Assembly: GCA_026874595.1 (NCBI GenBank)
Contig: CM049320.1
Coordinates: forward strand, 35,994,214-36,058,213
Direction: 5' to 3'
Length of the DNA stretch: 64,000 nucleotides
Source: Sipunculus nudus
Taxonomy: Eukaryota > Annelida > Sipuncula > Golfingiida > Sipunculidae
This document shows positions 54,905-64,000 of the stretch, piece after piece (position 1 is the first letter of the stretch; each line of letters starts with the position of its first letter). The notes beneath the pieces were generated by a model. The model saw only the letters and a program-made list of their open reading frames with translations. It did no database searches and was not told where the DNA came from. Made by a program: the position numbers and the translations under genes.

Positions 54905-56466
54905 CAGACCTGCCAACCGTTACGAAAAAAATCGTCATTGTTACGAAATGACCCCTATCACTACGATGGTTCGCTTTACTGACGGCTTCCTACGATTTCT
55001 GACGATATATGTGAATGCTTTGTGATAATGTTTCTTTTGGTCAAATTCCTGTAAAATTTAAAATTGTATACCTCAAACTGCTCGTTCAGATAGTATCCGT
55101 AAACCAATCATTTACAAGTATAAATCTCTAGATCAAACATGGCCATGTTAACTTTATAAACGAGGAAAAGGCCGGCGGACGACTGAGTCTAATACATATT
55201 CATGAGGTCAGAGTTGAAGTTTCTAGAAGACTTTTCACGTGTATATTGTTCCAGTGATTTTCACATGACTCAACAGGGATCCGGTTAGGCCGCGTTCTGG
55301 GGATTTTTGCGCCGGAAAATATTGAAAAACGCAAGAATTTACCGTTAATCCGCTTGAAAAGCGTTCGAACAATGAAACGTTTAACTGCAGTGAAATATAT
55401 TTTTCTGGTGGGATTGGACTTGAAATTTTAAAGTAGGACCGAGCTCCAGTGAATAACCAATTTGCGTGCAAATATACCCAGTTCGTACCCTCAAGATACG
55501 GCTTGTCATTGGCTGCACTGACCTGTATGATTTCAACTTATTTGCATTAGCCAAGGAACGAATATTGCCGACTATTGCCGTACAGAAAAGCAAGCTGTTA
55601 ATAAGAATATATTAGTTCTCGGGGTTTGGCTCATGGGGTATTGCACCATGACACACGCATTCATAATTACGTTCACATCCAAATATGGCATTAATCTGGC
55701 GTTCGGGCCCTGTCGGTGGATTACGGTCTCTTACATGGTCTAATTAATGAATGAATTTTACAACTGTGTATACGTCACTGATTTTCCCGCTGAATAAAGA
55801 TTAGATGCTGACTGTCAGTTCAGTGTCAGCCGTTACCGACCGGTGTTTCCAAGAAGCGTCGAAATGTCACTTGAAACTTTCGAGGGTCAGATGTGCAGAT
55901 GGTATCCATGAGGGGACATTGTTGTTAACAGCATCACACCTCAGAGCAAGTTGCCAAAGCCAAGCAAGAGCACTAGTAGGGGTGAAGCAATGATGTGTCT
56001 TATAAAGGTTTTTTTATACAACTTAATTATTATGACATGAGTAAGGGCATAAAATTTGATGGACAATTTGATTTGTAGTGCTAAGAAATTGATATCCTGT
56101 CATCAAAGACTGTACATTTCATGGAGATTAGCTGCTTGGCATGACAAATTACAAGGCAATTTAATTTTAGTTTTCTGTCTAGTTACATGGTTAACTTACG
56201 TTATAACTGGCCTCTAGATCCCCTTCCTTGCGATAATAAAAACATTCATACATGGGACCTGTAATTTATGCATTTATTTTTAGAGGATAGGTTTTAATTA
56301 TCTCGCGATTTTTCGGCTGGGACCATATCCTCGTTGTCAGTGGTTACCTTTACTATTTTCCCTCCACTGAGGTTTGCAGGTCTGTGAATATGCATGCAGA
56401 GAATCATGGCAATCAATGAATCATTTGTTGAGATACTAGAGATTTTGTATAAACTTTTTAGTTGTT
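54571..56466. repeat. 1.9-kb direct repeat, left copy
   Basis: From cacgcaaagaatcatgg to ttttagttgtt, matching 61714-63609 at an estimated ~98% by eye. It comprises part of a satellite unit, the whole TIR element and the start of the next unit. It ends exactly at the LINE's poly(A) (T-run at 56467-56477). Confidence 0.85.
54905..56384. mobile_element. 1,480-bp TIR element, copy 1
   Basis: Left end CAGACCTGCCAACC, right end (reverse complement) CAGACCTGCAAACC. It is flanked by TGAATA on both sides (54899-54904, 56385-56390), a candidate 6-bp target duplication, and sits inside a satellite unit whose sequence resumes after it. No transposase frame is recognised, so it is non-autonomous. An essentially identical copy lies at 62048-63527. 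Confidence 0.75.
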
Positions 56467-56638
56467 TTTTTTTTTTTAAATACTTTATTTCATATTCCAT
56501 CAATACATAGTGTTGTATATTTACAAATATATTAATGAACAGTAACATAATGAATGTGAGTATATAATATGTAGCTTCTGAAGTCAACTGTACTTCTACA
56601 CATTAATGATACATATATTCTTAGATCAGTTTACATGA

Positions 56639-57721
56639 TCACATAAGTCGATATTCACATTCTTTTTCAAACAACAGTAACAAGTTAGGATAATTTCCAT
56701 ACTTGAATGTACTAATACATAATTTTCCAATTAAAATAAGATGATTTGCATATTTAAAATGTCCCACTGCTGACAAGTCATGCCCAAAAAGAATACTTAT
56801 GTCGCTTAAATCAACTCTTTTCCCATAAAAAGCATTGCATTTTTTTCTAACTTCATTCCATAATGCCAAAACAATATCACAATTAACAAAAAAATGTTCA
56901 ATATTATCTTTCTTAAATTTGCAAAAGATGCATTGTTCACTATCTCTTTTCCCCATTTTGTGTAACAGAATCCCTGTCGGGTATATATTATGTAATATCT
57001 TCCACTGCAATGACCTTATTCTACTCTCTGTTGTACACTTGTAAACATTTTCCCAGATTTTGTCCGAAATAAATTTCTGGTTAAATTTCTTTTCCCAAAA
57101 GCATTGAGCTGCTGGTTTTACATAGGTCAATTAAACACTGTTAATACACCTGTTGTCCATTTTTTGTATATCATGTCCTTTTATTTTAAATATATCACTT
57201 TCTCCATTACACTTTATATTCTTATTATAAAGAGCACTGCGCATTGCATTGTATTGAAATATAAAACCTGCACCACCTTTCACTTTTTCTTTAAGCTGAT
57301 CATAGGATTTAATACAACCATTATGGTTAAGTACATCTGAAACATGCACAATACCTTTGTTCAACCAATCGCCAAAGAATAGAGTATTACCTCTGTATTT
57401 TACATTAACATTATTCCATATCACTTGATTTTCAGCCAATTCATTATTTACATCTTTACTGTCTAAAACTGTTTTCAAAATGTTGAGATAAAACATTGGC
57501 ATTTTTTTAATATAATTCTTTGGTGTAAAATTTGCAAAATTTGTGTTGGAATATGCAACAACCATGTCATTACCAAAATACTCCAATAACATTTTTCCAA
57601 TCAAGAACCAATTATCGTCATAACATTTCATAAATCTTTTCAACCATTTAATATAAATATTTTTCTGTATATTTTCAACAACTGGAACATTAATTCCGCC
57701 ATACCTATATCCCTGCTGCAT
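56639..57721 (-). pseudogene. LINE ORF2, C-terminal domain with zinc finger
   Basis: YRYGGINVPVVENIQKNIYI (from ~57709) is the typical post-RT G-G-I/L-N-V-P block. After a TAA at ~57129 the frame resumes TYVKPAAQCFWEKKF, SRIRSLQWKILHNIYPT and GKRDSEQCIFCKFKKDNIEH, the zinc finger C-x2-C-x8-H-x4-C at ~56945-56890, ending at a TGA at 56639. A ~160-bp 3' UTR and poly(A) follow. Confidence 0.85.
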
Positions 57722-57724
57722 AAC

Positions 57725-59330
57725 AAGTCTCTATACTTTTTCTTTTCCTTTTCCAGTACCCTGCCAAATGAATTTATATATCATACCGTTAACCCGTTTG
57801 CAAACATGTTCCGGTGGGTGCAATACCATCAGTAAATGTACGATTTGTGAGGCCAGCAAACTCTTTGATAGAATTACTCTACCATGAATACTTAAGTTTC
57901 TTTTGCTCCAGGATTTAACAGTTTTTTCTATATTTTTAATCCTGATTTCCCAATTACTCTCCACCTCAGCTGCTGACCTGTCATTGGCATATCTGACACC
58001 TAGTATCTTTACATTTTCACCTGGCGGTATCATATTTAGGGAAGCTAAGGAGTCTCTCCTATCCTTCCACTTTCCTAACCACATCCCACAAGTTTCTTTC
58101 ATATTCAATCTTAGGCCGGCGAATTGTTCAAATTCTGTTGCATATTTGAATACTTTCAAAACCGACATCTCATCTCCACAAAAAACAGTCAAGTCGTCGG
58201 CATACTGTGTTAATTTTACTTGCGTTTCGCCTACTTTTACACCAGAAATTGTAAAATCTTGCTTTAATTTACATGAAAATATCTCAACTGACAAAATAAA
58301 TAGTAGGGCACTTAAAGGGCACCCTTGTTTAATCCCACTTTCCAGCGAAAATAACTTTGATAACCAGCCGGCATTAGACACACAACTTTGTGTATCTTTA
58401 TAAAGGAGCCTTATCCATTGTAGATAATTATGCCCAAATTGTATGATTCTAAACATTGTAACATGAAATCTCTATTCAGGCTATCGAAAGCCTTGCTATA
58501 ATCTAATACTAGAAGAATACCTGGTATTTTATTTTGCTGCGTGTACCATATAATATCTTCAATTAATCAAGTATTCTGAAATATTCCACGCCCTTTTATA
58601 TAGCCAGTTTGATCAGTACATATTAACTTTATAATAATTCTTTGTAATCGTTTTGCTAATACGCCTGCCACAAGTTTATAATCTGTACATGTTAATGTAA
58701 TTGGTCTAAAATTATCTATATTCCTAGTCAATTTATCTCCTTTTGGTAACAATATAATAATACCTTTCCTTTGAGTGGCTGACAATCTGCCAACTTTTAA
58801 CGCATAATTTAATGAATCAACAACAATATGTTGTATTTTACTCCAGAACGTTTGATAAAATATTGGCCCAAGACCATCAATTCCGGGACTTGTATTTGGA
58901 TTCATAGACTTAAGTACTTCAGTGCATTCCTCTACAGTTACTTCCCCGTCGCATATCATTTGATCATCATCCGATAATTGAGGAATAACTATATTCTCCA
59001 TAAATGTATCGTACTTTTCTTTTACAAATTCACCATGTTTCGTGTATAGTTCAGAATAATAATTATATAACTCATTCATTATTTCATCTATATCATCACA
59101 AATATGTCCATTTTTCTTTTTTATAACCGAGATACACTTCATACTACCTCTTACTCTCTCTAAGCCGAGAAAATATGAAGTATTTTTTTCACCGGCTTCA
59201 CTCCATTTCAGTTTGGATCTTATTTGTGCGCCTTTTAAGTTTACATCACACAAGATGTCGTACTTCATTTTAAGCTCACAATATTTTTCGCCAATATTTT
59301 TACCCCGATTATTTACAAACTCCTTTTAAA
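57725..59330 (-). pseudogene. LINE ORF2, reverse transcriptase domain
   Basis: Motifs: LKWSEAGEKNTSYFLGLE (~59225-59160), NTSPGIDGLGPIFYQTFWSK, ILLPKGDKLTRNIDNFRPIT and TDQTGYIKGRGIFQNT, then an in-frame TGA (~58567), VLDYSKAFDSLNRDF with the first catalytic Asp, a frameshift near 58455, SGIKQGCPLSALLFILSVEI, QYADDLTVF (YADD at 58204-58193) and GLRLNMKETCGMWLG. A further TAG follows at ~57728. TAA codons also lie at ~59504 and ~59326 in the linker. Strongly L1/Tx1-like. Confidence 0.9.
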
Positions 59331-59509
59331 GTTCTTTTAAACGCTCCTTATACACCAACATTTCAACCTTTGTCGAAGAAGCTATACATCTTCCGTAATC
59401 TAATGCAGCGCATTTTACTCGGTTTTTACATACCTCCCATACTATTTGTGGGTTAAGTCCTTTGTTACTTCCTGATATCGTTTTATCCAATAACTTATTG
59501 ATTTATTCT

Positions 59510-60280
59510 ATAAAATTTTTGTTCTTGAACAAACTATTGTTGAGTTTCCAATATCCAGGACCTCGATCTAAATGGTGTTTTATAGAGGCAGTTACAAATG
59601 AATGATCAGATTTTGTGTAAGGTTCAATTTCACATGATTTACATAAATTTAGAAGCCCCTTTCCAATAAAAATGTAATCTAGCCGTCTAGCAGCTAGCGG
59701 GTTCCTTCTGAACCATGTAAATTCTTTTTGATCCTTATTTATAGATCTATATGCACAGGAATTAATAGTTATTAAACGATTTAATCACCTTTTCATTACA
59801 TTTCCCTCCATATATATTATCTATACTTTCCTCCATAACTGTATTCATATCTCCAGCTAAAATTACAATTTCATCCGAGAAAGTTAGCGACTGTACAACA
59901 TGTTTTAATCGATTAAAGAAAATAATTTTCTCCTTATCACTGTTTGGTGCATATATATTAAAACATGCATATTTTGAACCATCACTTTTAAATTTAATCA
60001 GCTGAATTCTTGAATTGTATTCACTTATTTGAATCTGCACCATTCCTTCTACATGAAGTTTTTTAGATATGCATATAATTAAACCTCTACTACAATTATT
60101 ATATGGGGAAAAGAACAATGTTCCATCCCATTCATTAGCCCATATCTTTGCATCTTCCTGTGTAACATAAGCCTCCTGTATAAAACAGATATCAATTTTC
60201 ATTTTCTTTATCGTTAACTATAAACCAGTCCGTTTCATCTTTTTGCGGAGTCCTCTGACGTTCAGTGATCCAACTTTCAT
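59510..60280 (-). pseudogene. LINE ORF2, APE endonuclease domain
   Basis: ATG at 60280 starts MKVGSLNVRGLRKKMKRTG, interrupted by TAG at 60220-60218, then IDICFIQEAYVTQ (catalytic Glu), FNIYAPNSDKE, VILAGDMNTV, a frameshift near 59765, AARRLDYIFIGKG and SDHSFVTASI with the catalytic Asp-His intact, then RGPGYWKLNNSL. This is a complete set of APE-type motifs. With the nonsense codon and the frameshift it cannot be made, but every catalytic residue I can see is retained. Confidence 0.85.
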
Positions 60281-60327
60281 GAGACAATACGGGTAAATGG
60301 GTTTTGTTTATGTCCCACCAGCCTTGG

Positions 60328-61477
60328 GGGTTGTATTATCTTTGATAAGCCAGTTTGTGAGTTGACCTATATTGGACCTTTTGTCAAGTTGTGCCTCACC
60401 TGGTGGTGATTGTGCCAGTCGTTTGTCTCGCTGCATCATCACCTGTTGACGGACGGGCGCTTTTCCAGGATTATCAGAGGCGACAGTGTTCCTTGGTAAC
60501 CCTGTTTTTTTTTTTTACTTGCTGCATTTTTTGGTTTCCGCTTGTCTTTTTTCACTTGGCTATCAGTTTGTTTATCTGCCTCACCATCACTTTCAGCTGT
60601 TACTGGATGGTCATCAGGTTCTGCTGCAATCAGCGTTATGTTGGACATGTCATCCTCACTGTCATGTCATGTCGGTGTAGGCGTCTTCAGGTTCGTCCTC
60701 CTCTTGGGACTCAACAGCTTGCTCTCGCTGGCTGGGACAGCTTCGAGCCAGATGATCCATCGCACCACACGAATAACACTTTTTCTTTTCCTGGGCCATC
60801 CTTCTTCGACCAGCCTTAATATCACAGTCTGCTACAGTATGGTCCAGGTTTCTGCAGTGACTGCAATTCACAGGCTGGTTGTCATGATAAACCACGATAT
60901 TTGCTTGAAGCAGTTTTGGATTGGCGGCCCCAAGATCATGTGGGTCGACCATCATAAATGTTGTATATCTAGGTATAGCTTGTTTTATTTCTGTGGCATA
61001 GCAGAATCTATTTCCAGAAAATAAATACGCAAATTTTGATTCTTTTAGTCCTTTCTTTGCCATTGCGGGTTGTACAGGTGTATCTCTTACCATGTACTTG
61101 TCAAGCCACTGCTCAACTTCATCATCACTCACATGCATTGGAATGCCATGAACTGACACTCGCACAGTTTTCCGAGTCCATCCTGTTTCATGGAACTCTG
61201 TCATATGAAAAAGTTTATTTTCAATTTCCAATACCCCTGCACTCACTGCCAATAACACTGAAGCTTCTTTCAGCATGTACACAATCCAAGCCTGTTTGAG
61301 AAACTGTGCACCTATTATATCCCCAGGTTCAATAGCATTGTCGCCATGCTCACGAACAATGGCACTGTAAACAGCTGACGCCTCTTGTATTTCGGATTGC
61401 CTGGGCATTCCTCTTGCGTCAATTCTCAACCACAGTTTAGGATTACGTAACGCCTTCTGTACTTGCTCACGATCCAT
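60328..61477 (-). pseudogene. LINE ORF1 with RRM-like region and two zinc knuckles
   Basis: ATG at 61477 in good context (GTCATGG) opens 271 codons. Residues ~100-200 (TVRVSVHGIPMHVSDDEVEQ, then IPRYTTFMMVDPHDLG) look like an RRM-type fold. Two CCHC knuckles follow, CSHCRNLDHTVADC (205-218) and CYSCGAMDHLARSC (234-247), then an acidic tail. After a stop at 60662 the tail continues in other frames (SNITLIAAEPDDHPVTAES, then a Lys-rich stretch, then GQLTNWLIKDNTTPKAGG) to ~60328. Two frameshifts, one near the 10-base A-run at ~60508, are inferred. Binds element RNA in active relatives. Confidence 0.8.
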
Positions 61478-61713
61478 GACAGCTCCAAATCGTGCTACTG
61501 AACTCTGTGTTCACTTCCAATATTTTCGGTTCCAAAGTTCACAAAAATTCCTCTATCTGTCAACACCTCGGGTACCTCCTCGCATTCCAATACTATCAAG
61601 GAATTAGTTCTGCGTTTTTTGTATTACAAAGTTTTGAATAAACAATGAAATACGCTGACGCCTGGAGAGGACCCAAAACACACGTGTGTCTGCGACCACG
61701 GACGACCAAAATT

Positions 61714-63609
61714 CATGCAAAGAATCATGGCAATCATTGCACAATTTCTTGAGATACTAGAGCTTTTGTATCAAATTTTAAGTTATTCTTGAGGGGTCTA
61801 CTGAGCCGCATAGCTCAGAGCATATTGGTAACAAGGACCTAATTTCAGGTTTTCACGGAGATATTTTTTATTGACCTCCCAGCATGTCAAGATAGAAGAT
61901 TCTAAATCCAATGGTTACTTTTTGTGCCCTGTTAACAGATGACTGCATCTTGTAAGTCTCAAAAATAGAAAAAAAAATCATGAAAATTGAAAAAATACAG
62001 GTGGCGCCACCAGTCAGCAGGAATGATGAAACACTCCATGATGAATACAGACCTGCCAACCGTTACGAAAAAAATCGTCATTGTTACGAAATGACCCCTA
62101 TCACTACGATGGTTCGCTTTACTGACGGCTTCTTACGATTTCTGACGATATATGTGAATGCTTTGTGATAATGTTTCTTTGGTCAAATTCCTGTAAAATT
62201 TAAAATTGTATACCTCAAACTGCTCGTTCAGATAGTATCCATAAACCAATATTTACAAGTATAAATCTCTAGATCAAACATGGCCTTGTTAACTTTATAA
62301 ACGAGGAAAAGGCCGGCGGACGACTGAGTCTAATACATATTCATGAGGTCAGAGTTGAAGTTTCCAGAAGACTTTTCACGTGTATATTGTTCCAGTGATT
62401 TTCACATGACTCAACAGGGATCCGGTTAGGCCGCGTTCTGGGGATTTTTGCGCCGGAAAATATTGAAAAACGCAAGAATTTACCGTTAATCCGCTTGAAA
62501 AGCGTTCGAACAATGAAACGTTTAACTGCAGTGAAATATATTTTTTTCTGGTGGGATTGGACTTGAAATTTTAAAGTAGGACCGAGCTCCAGTGAATAAC
62601 CAATTTGCGTGCAAATATACCCAGTTCGTACCCTCATGATATGGCTTGTCATTGGCTGCACTGACCTGTATGATTTCAAATCATTTGCATTAGCCACGGA
62701 ACGAATATTGCCGACTATTGCCGTACAGAAAAGCAATCTGTTAATAAGAATATATTAGTTCTCGGGGTTTGGCTCATGGGGTTTTGCACCGTGACACACG
62801 CATTCATAATTACGTTCACATCCAAATATGGCATTAATCTGGCGTTCGGGCCCTGTCGGTGGATTACGGTCTCTTACATGGTCTAATTAATGAATGAATT
62901 TTACAACTGTGTATACGTCACTGATTTTCCCGCTGAATAAAGATTAGATGCTGACTGTCAGTTCAGTGTCAGCCGTTACCGATCGGTGTTTCCAAGAAGC
63001 GTCGAAATGTCACTTGAAACTTTCGAGGCACAGATTGTGCAGATGGTATCCATGAGGGGACATTGTTGTTAACAGCAGCACACCTCAGAGCAAGTTGCCA
63101 GAGCCAAGCAAGAGCACTAGTAGGGGTGAAGCAATGATGTGTCTTATAAAGGTTTTTTATAAAACTTAATTATTATGACATGAGTAAGGGCATAAAATTT
63201 GATGGACAATTTGATTTGTAGTGCTAAGAAATTGATATCCTGTCATCAAAGACTGTACATTTCATGGAGATTAGCTGCTTGGCATGACAAATTACAAGGC
63301 AATTTAATTTTAGTTTTCTGTCTATATACATGGTTAACTTACGTTATAACTGGCCTCTAGATCCCCTTCCTTGCGATAATGAAAACATTCATACATGGGA
63401 CCTGTAATTTATGCATTTATTTTTAGAGGATAGGTTTTAATTATCTCGCGATTTTTCGGCTGGGACCATATCCTCGTTGTCAGTGGTTACCTTTACTATT
63501 TTCCCTCCACTGAGGTTGGCAGGTCTGTAAATATTCATTCAGAGAATCATGGCAATCAATGAATCATTTATTGAGATACTAGAGATTTTGTATAAATTTT
63601 TTAGTTGTT
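61714..63609. repeat. 1.9-kb direct repeat, right copy
   Basis: Starts at catgcaaagaatcatgg, exactly where the LINE's 5' end stops, and ends ttagttgtt; the satellite then continues normally (cttgggggtacttcaaagc). Same length (1,896 bp by my count) as the left copy. Confidence 0.85.
62048..63527. mobile_element. 1,480-bp TIR element, copy 2
   Basis: Same element as at 54905, within the right 1.9-kb repeat. Left flank TGAATA (62042-62047), right flank TAAATA (63528-63533), one base different. Non-coding. Confidence 0.75.
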
Positions 63610-64000
63610 CTTGGGGGTACTTCAAAGCACTATAGCTCGAAGAATATGGGTAACAGAGACCTAATTCCAGGTTTCCAAGGAGACTTTGAATGGACCTCCC
63701 TGCATGTCATGACAAAAGATTCTAGGTCCAGTGGATACATTATGTGCCCTGATAACATATGACCGCATCTTTTAAAGTCTCAAAAAAAGAGAAAAAATCG
63801 AAAAAAATACAGATGGCGCCACCTGTCTGCAAAAAACTGATGAATCACTCCATGATCAATATCCATGCAAAGAATCATAGTGATCGATGCAATAGTTGTT
63901 CAGGTACTTGAGCCATTGTATCAAATTTTCCATTATTCTGGGGGGTACTTCAGAGCGCCATAGATCAAAGAATATGGGTAACAGAGACCTTATTCCAGGT
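63528..64000 (-). repeat. ~337-bp satellite array, continues past window end
   Basis: Minus-orientation units with agatggcgccacctg at ~63813, cctaattccaggtttcc, gttaacagggca counterparts and catgcaaagaatcat at ~63865. The array is cut by the window edge. Confidence 0.85.

Larger units (their letters stand above)
56467..61713 (-). mobile_element. L1/Tx1-type LINE with zinc-knuckle ORF1, minus strand
   Basis: Poly(A) tail (T-run at 56467-56477 on the plus strand), ORF2 (60280-56639), ORF1 (61477-~60330) and a ~230-bp 5' UTR. At 5.25 kb it looks full length, unlike the usual 5'-truncated LINE copies. ORF1 has two CCHC knuckles, unlike the coiled-coil ORF1 of the LINE at 7.7 kb, so the two belong to different lineages. 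About eight disabling changes lie in ORF2. Direct repeats of 1.9 kb flank it. Confidence 0.85.

Noticed and set aside
57903-58403. 166-codon plus-strand ORF
   Set aside because: It is the antisense shadow of the LINE reverse transcriptase.
54571-63609. LTR retrotransposon with 1.9-kb LTRs
   Set aside because: The direct repeats contain satellite and a TIR element, lack TG..CA ends, and the internal element is a poly(A)-tailed LINE.

Overview
The window is AT-rich eukaryotic DNA made almost entirely of transposable-element remains, satellites and microsatellites. No host gene can be called with confidence. A marine invertebrate, most likely a mollusc, is the best guess. The supporting signs are a non-LTR element with L1-type ORF1, a second LINE with a zinc-knuckle ORF1, a Penelope-like element, a Ty3/gypsy element with Gmr1-like domain order, and a dispersed repeat carrying a gtcatctgagctatagcg / tttgtccgtcgtccgtcc head of a kind I associate with bivalve and gastropod genomes. 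The taxon is inference.

Layout. 0.2-2.2 kb: an LTR-like block, then a broken L1-type ORF1. 4.1-4.4 kb: a 12-bp minisatellite. 4.6-7.45 kb (minus): a decayed Ty3/gypsy element in the order gag, protease, integrase zinc domain, reverse transcriptase. 7.74-16.34 kb (plus): an L1-like LINE whose ORF1 is split by a ~2.9-kb composite repeat. 16.4-34.8 kb: dispersed repeats, including MITE-like elements, tRNA-derived SINE heads, a ~337-bp satellite with a GGTGGCGCCACC palindrome, diverged duplicate blocks, many (AT)n arrays, and a SINE interrupted by a 23/24-bp minisatellite (31.85-32.54 kb). 34.84-39.01 kb: two 5'-truncated Penelope-like copies head to head, forming a large palindrome with 1.73-kb arms. 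41.44-44.14 kb: a young tandem duplication of a 1.35-kb unit. 44.4-45.25 kb: a second copy of the LTR-like block, inverted. 45.3-53.9 kb: mostly low-information sequence with MITE ends. 53.9-64 kb: the ~337-bp satellite, an inserted 1,480-bp TIR element, and a 5.25-kb minus-strand LINE flanked by two 1.9-kb direct repeats.

Nothing here works together as a pathway. The coding segments are replication and integration enzymes of retroelements (endonuclease, reverse transcriptase, gag, protease, integrase, GIY-YIG nuclease), and all carry nonsense codons or frameshifts. The most interesting structures are the 1.9-kb direct repeats that meet the LINE exactly at both its ends, as a giant target-site duplication would; the inverted Penelope pair with hammerhead-like motifs; and the minisatellite born inside a SINE.
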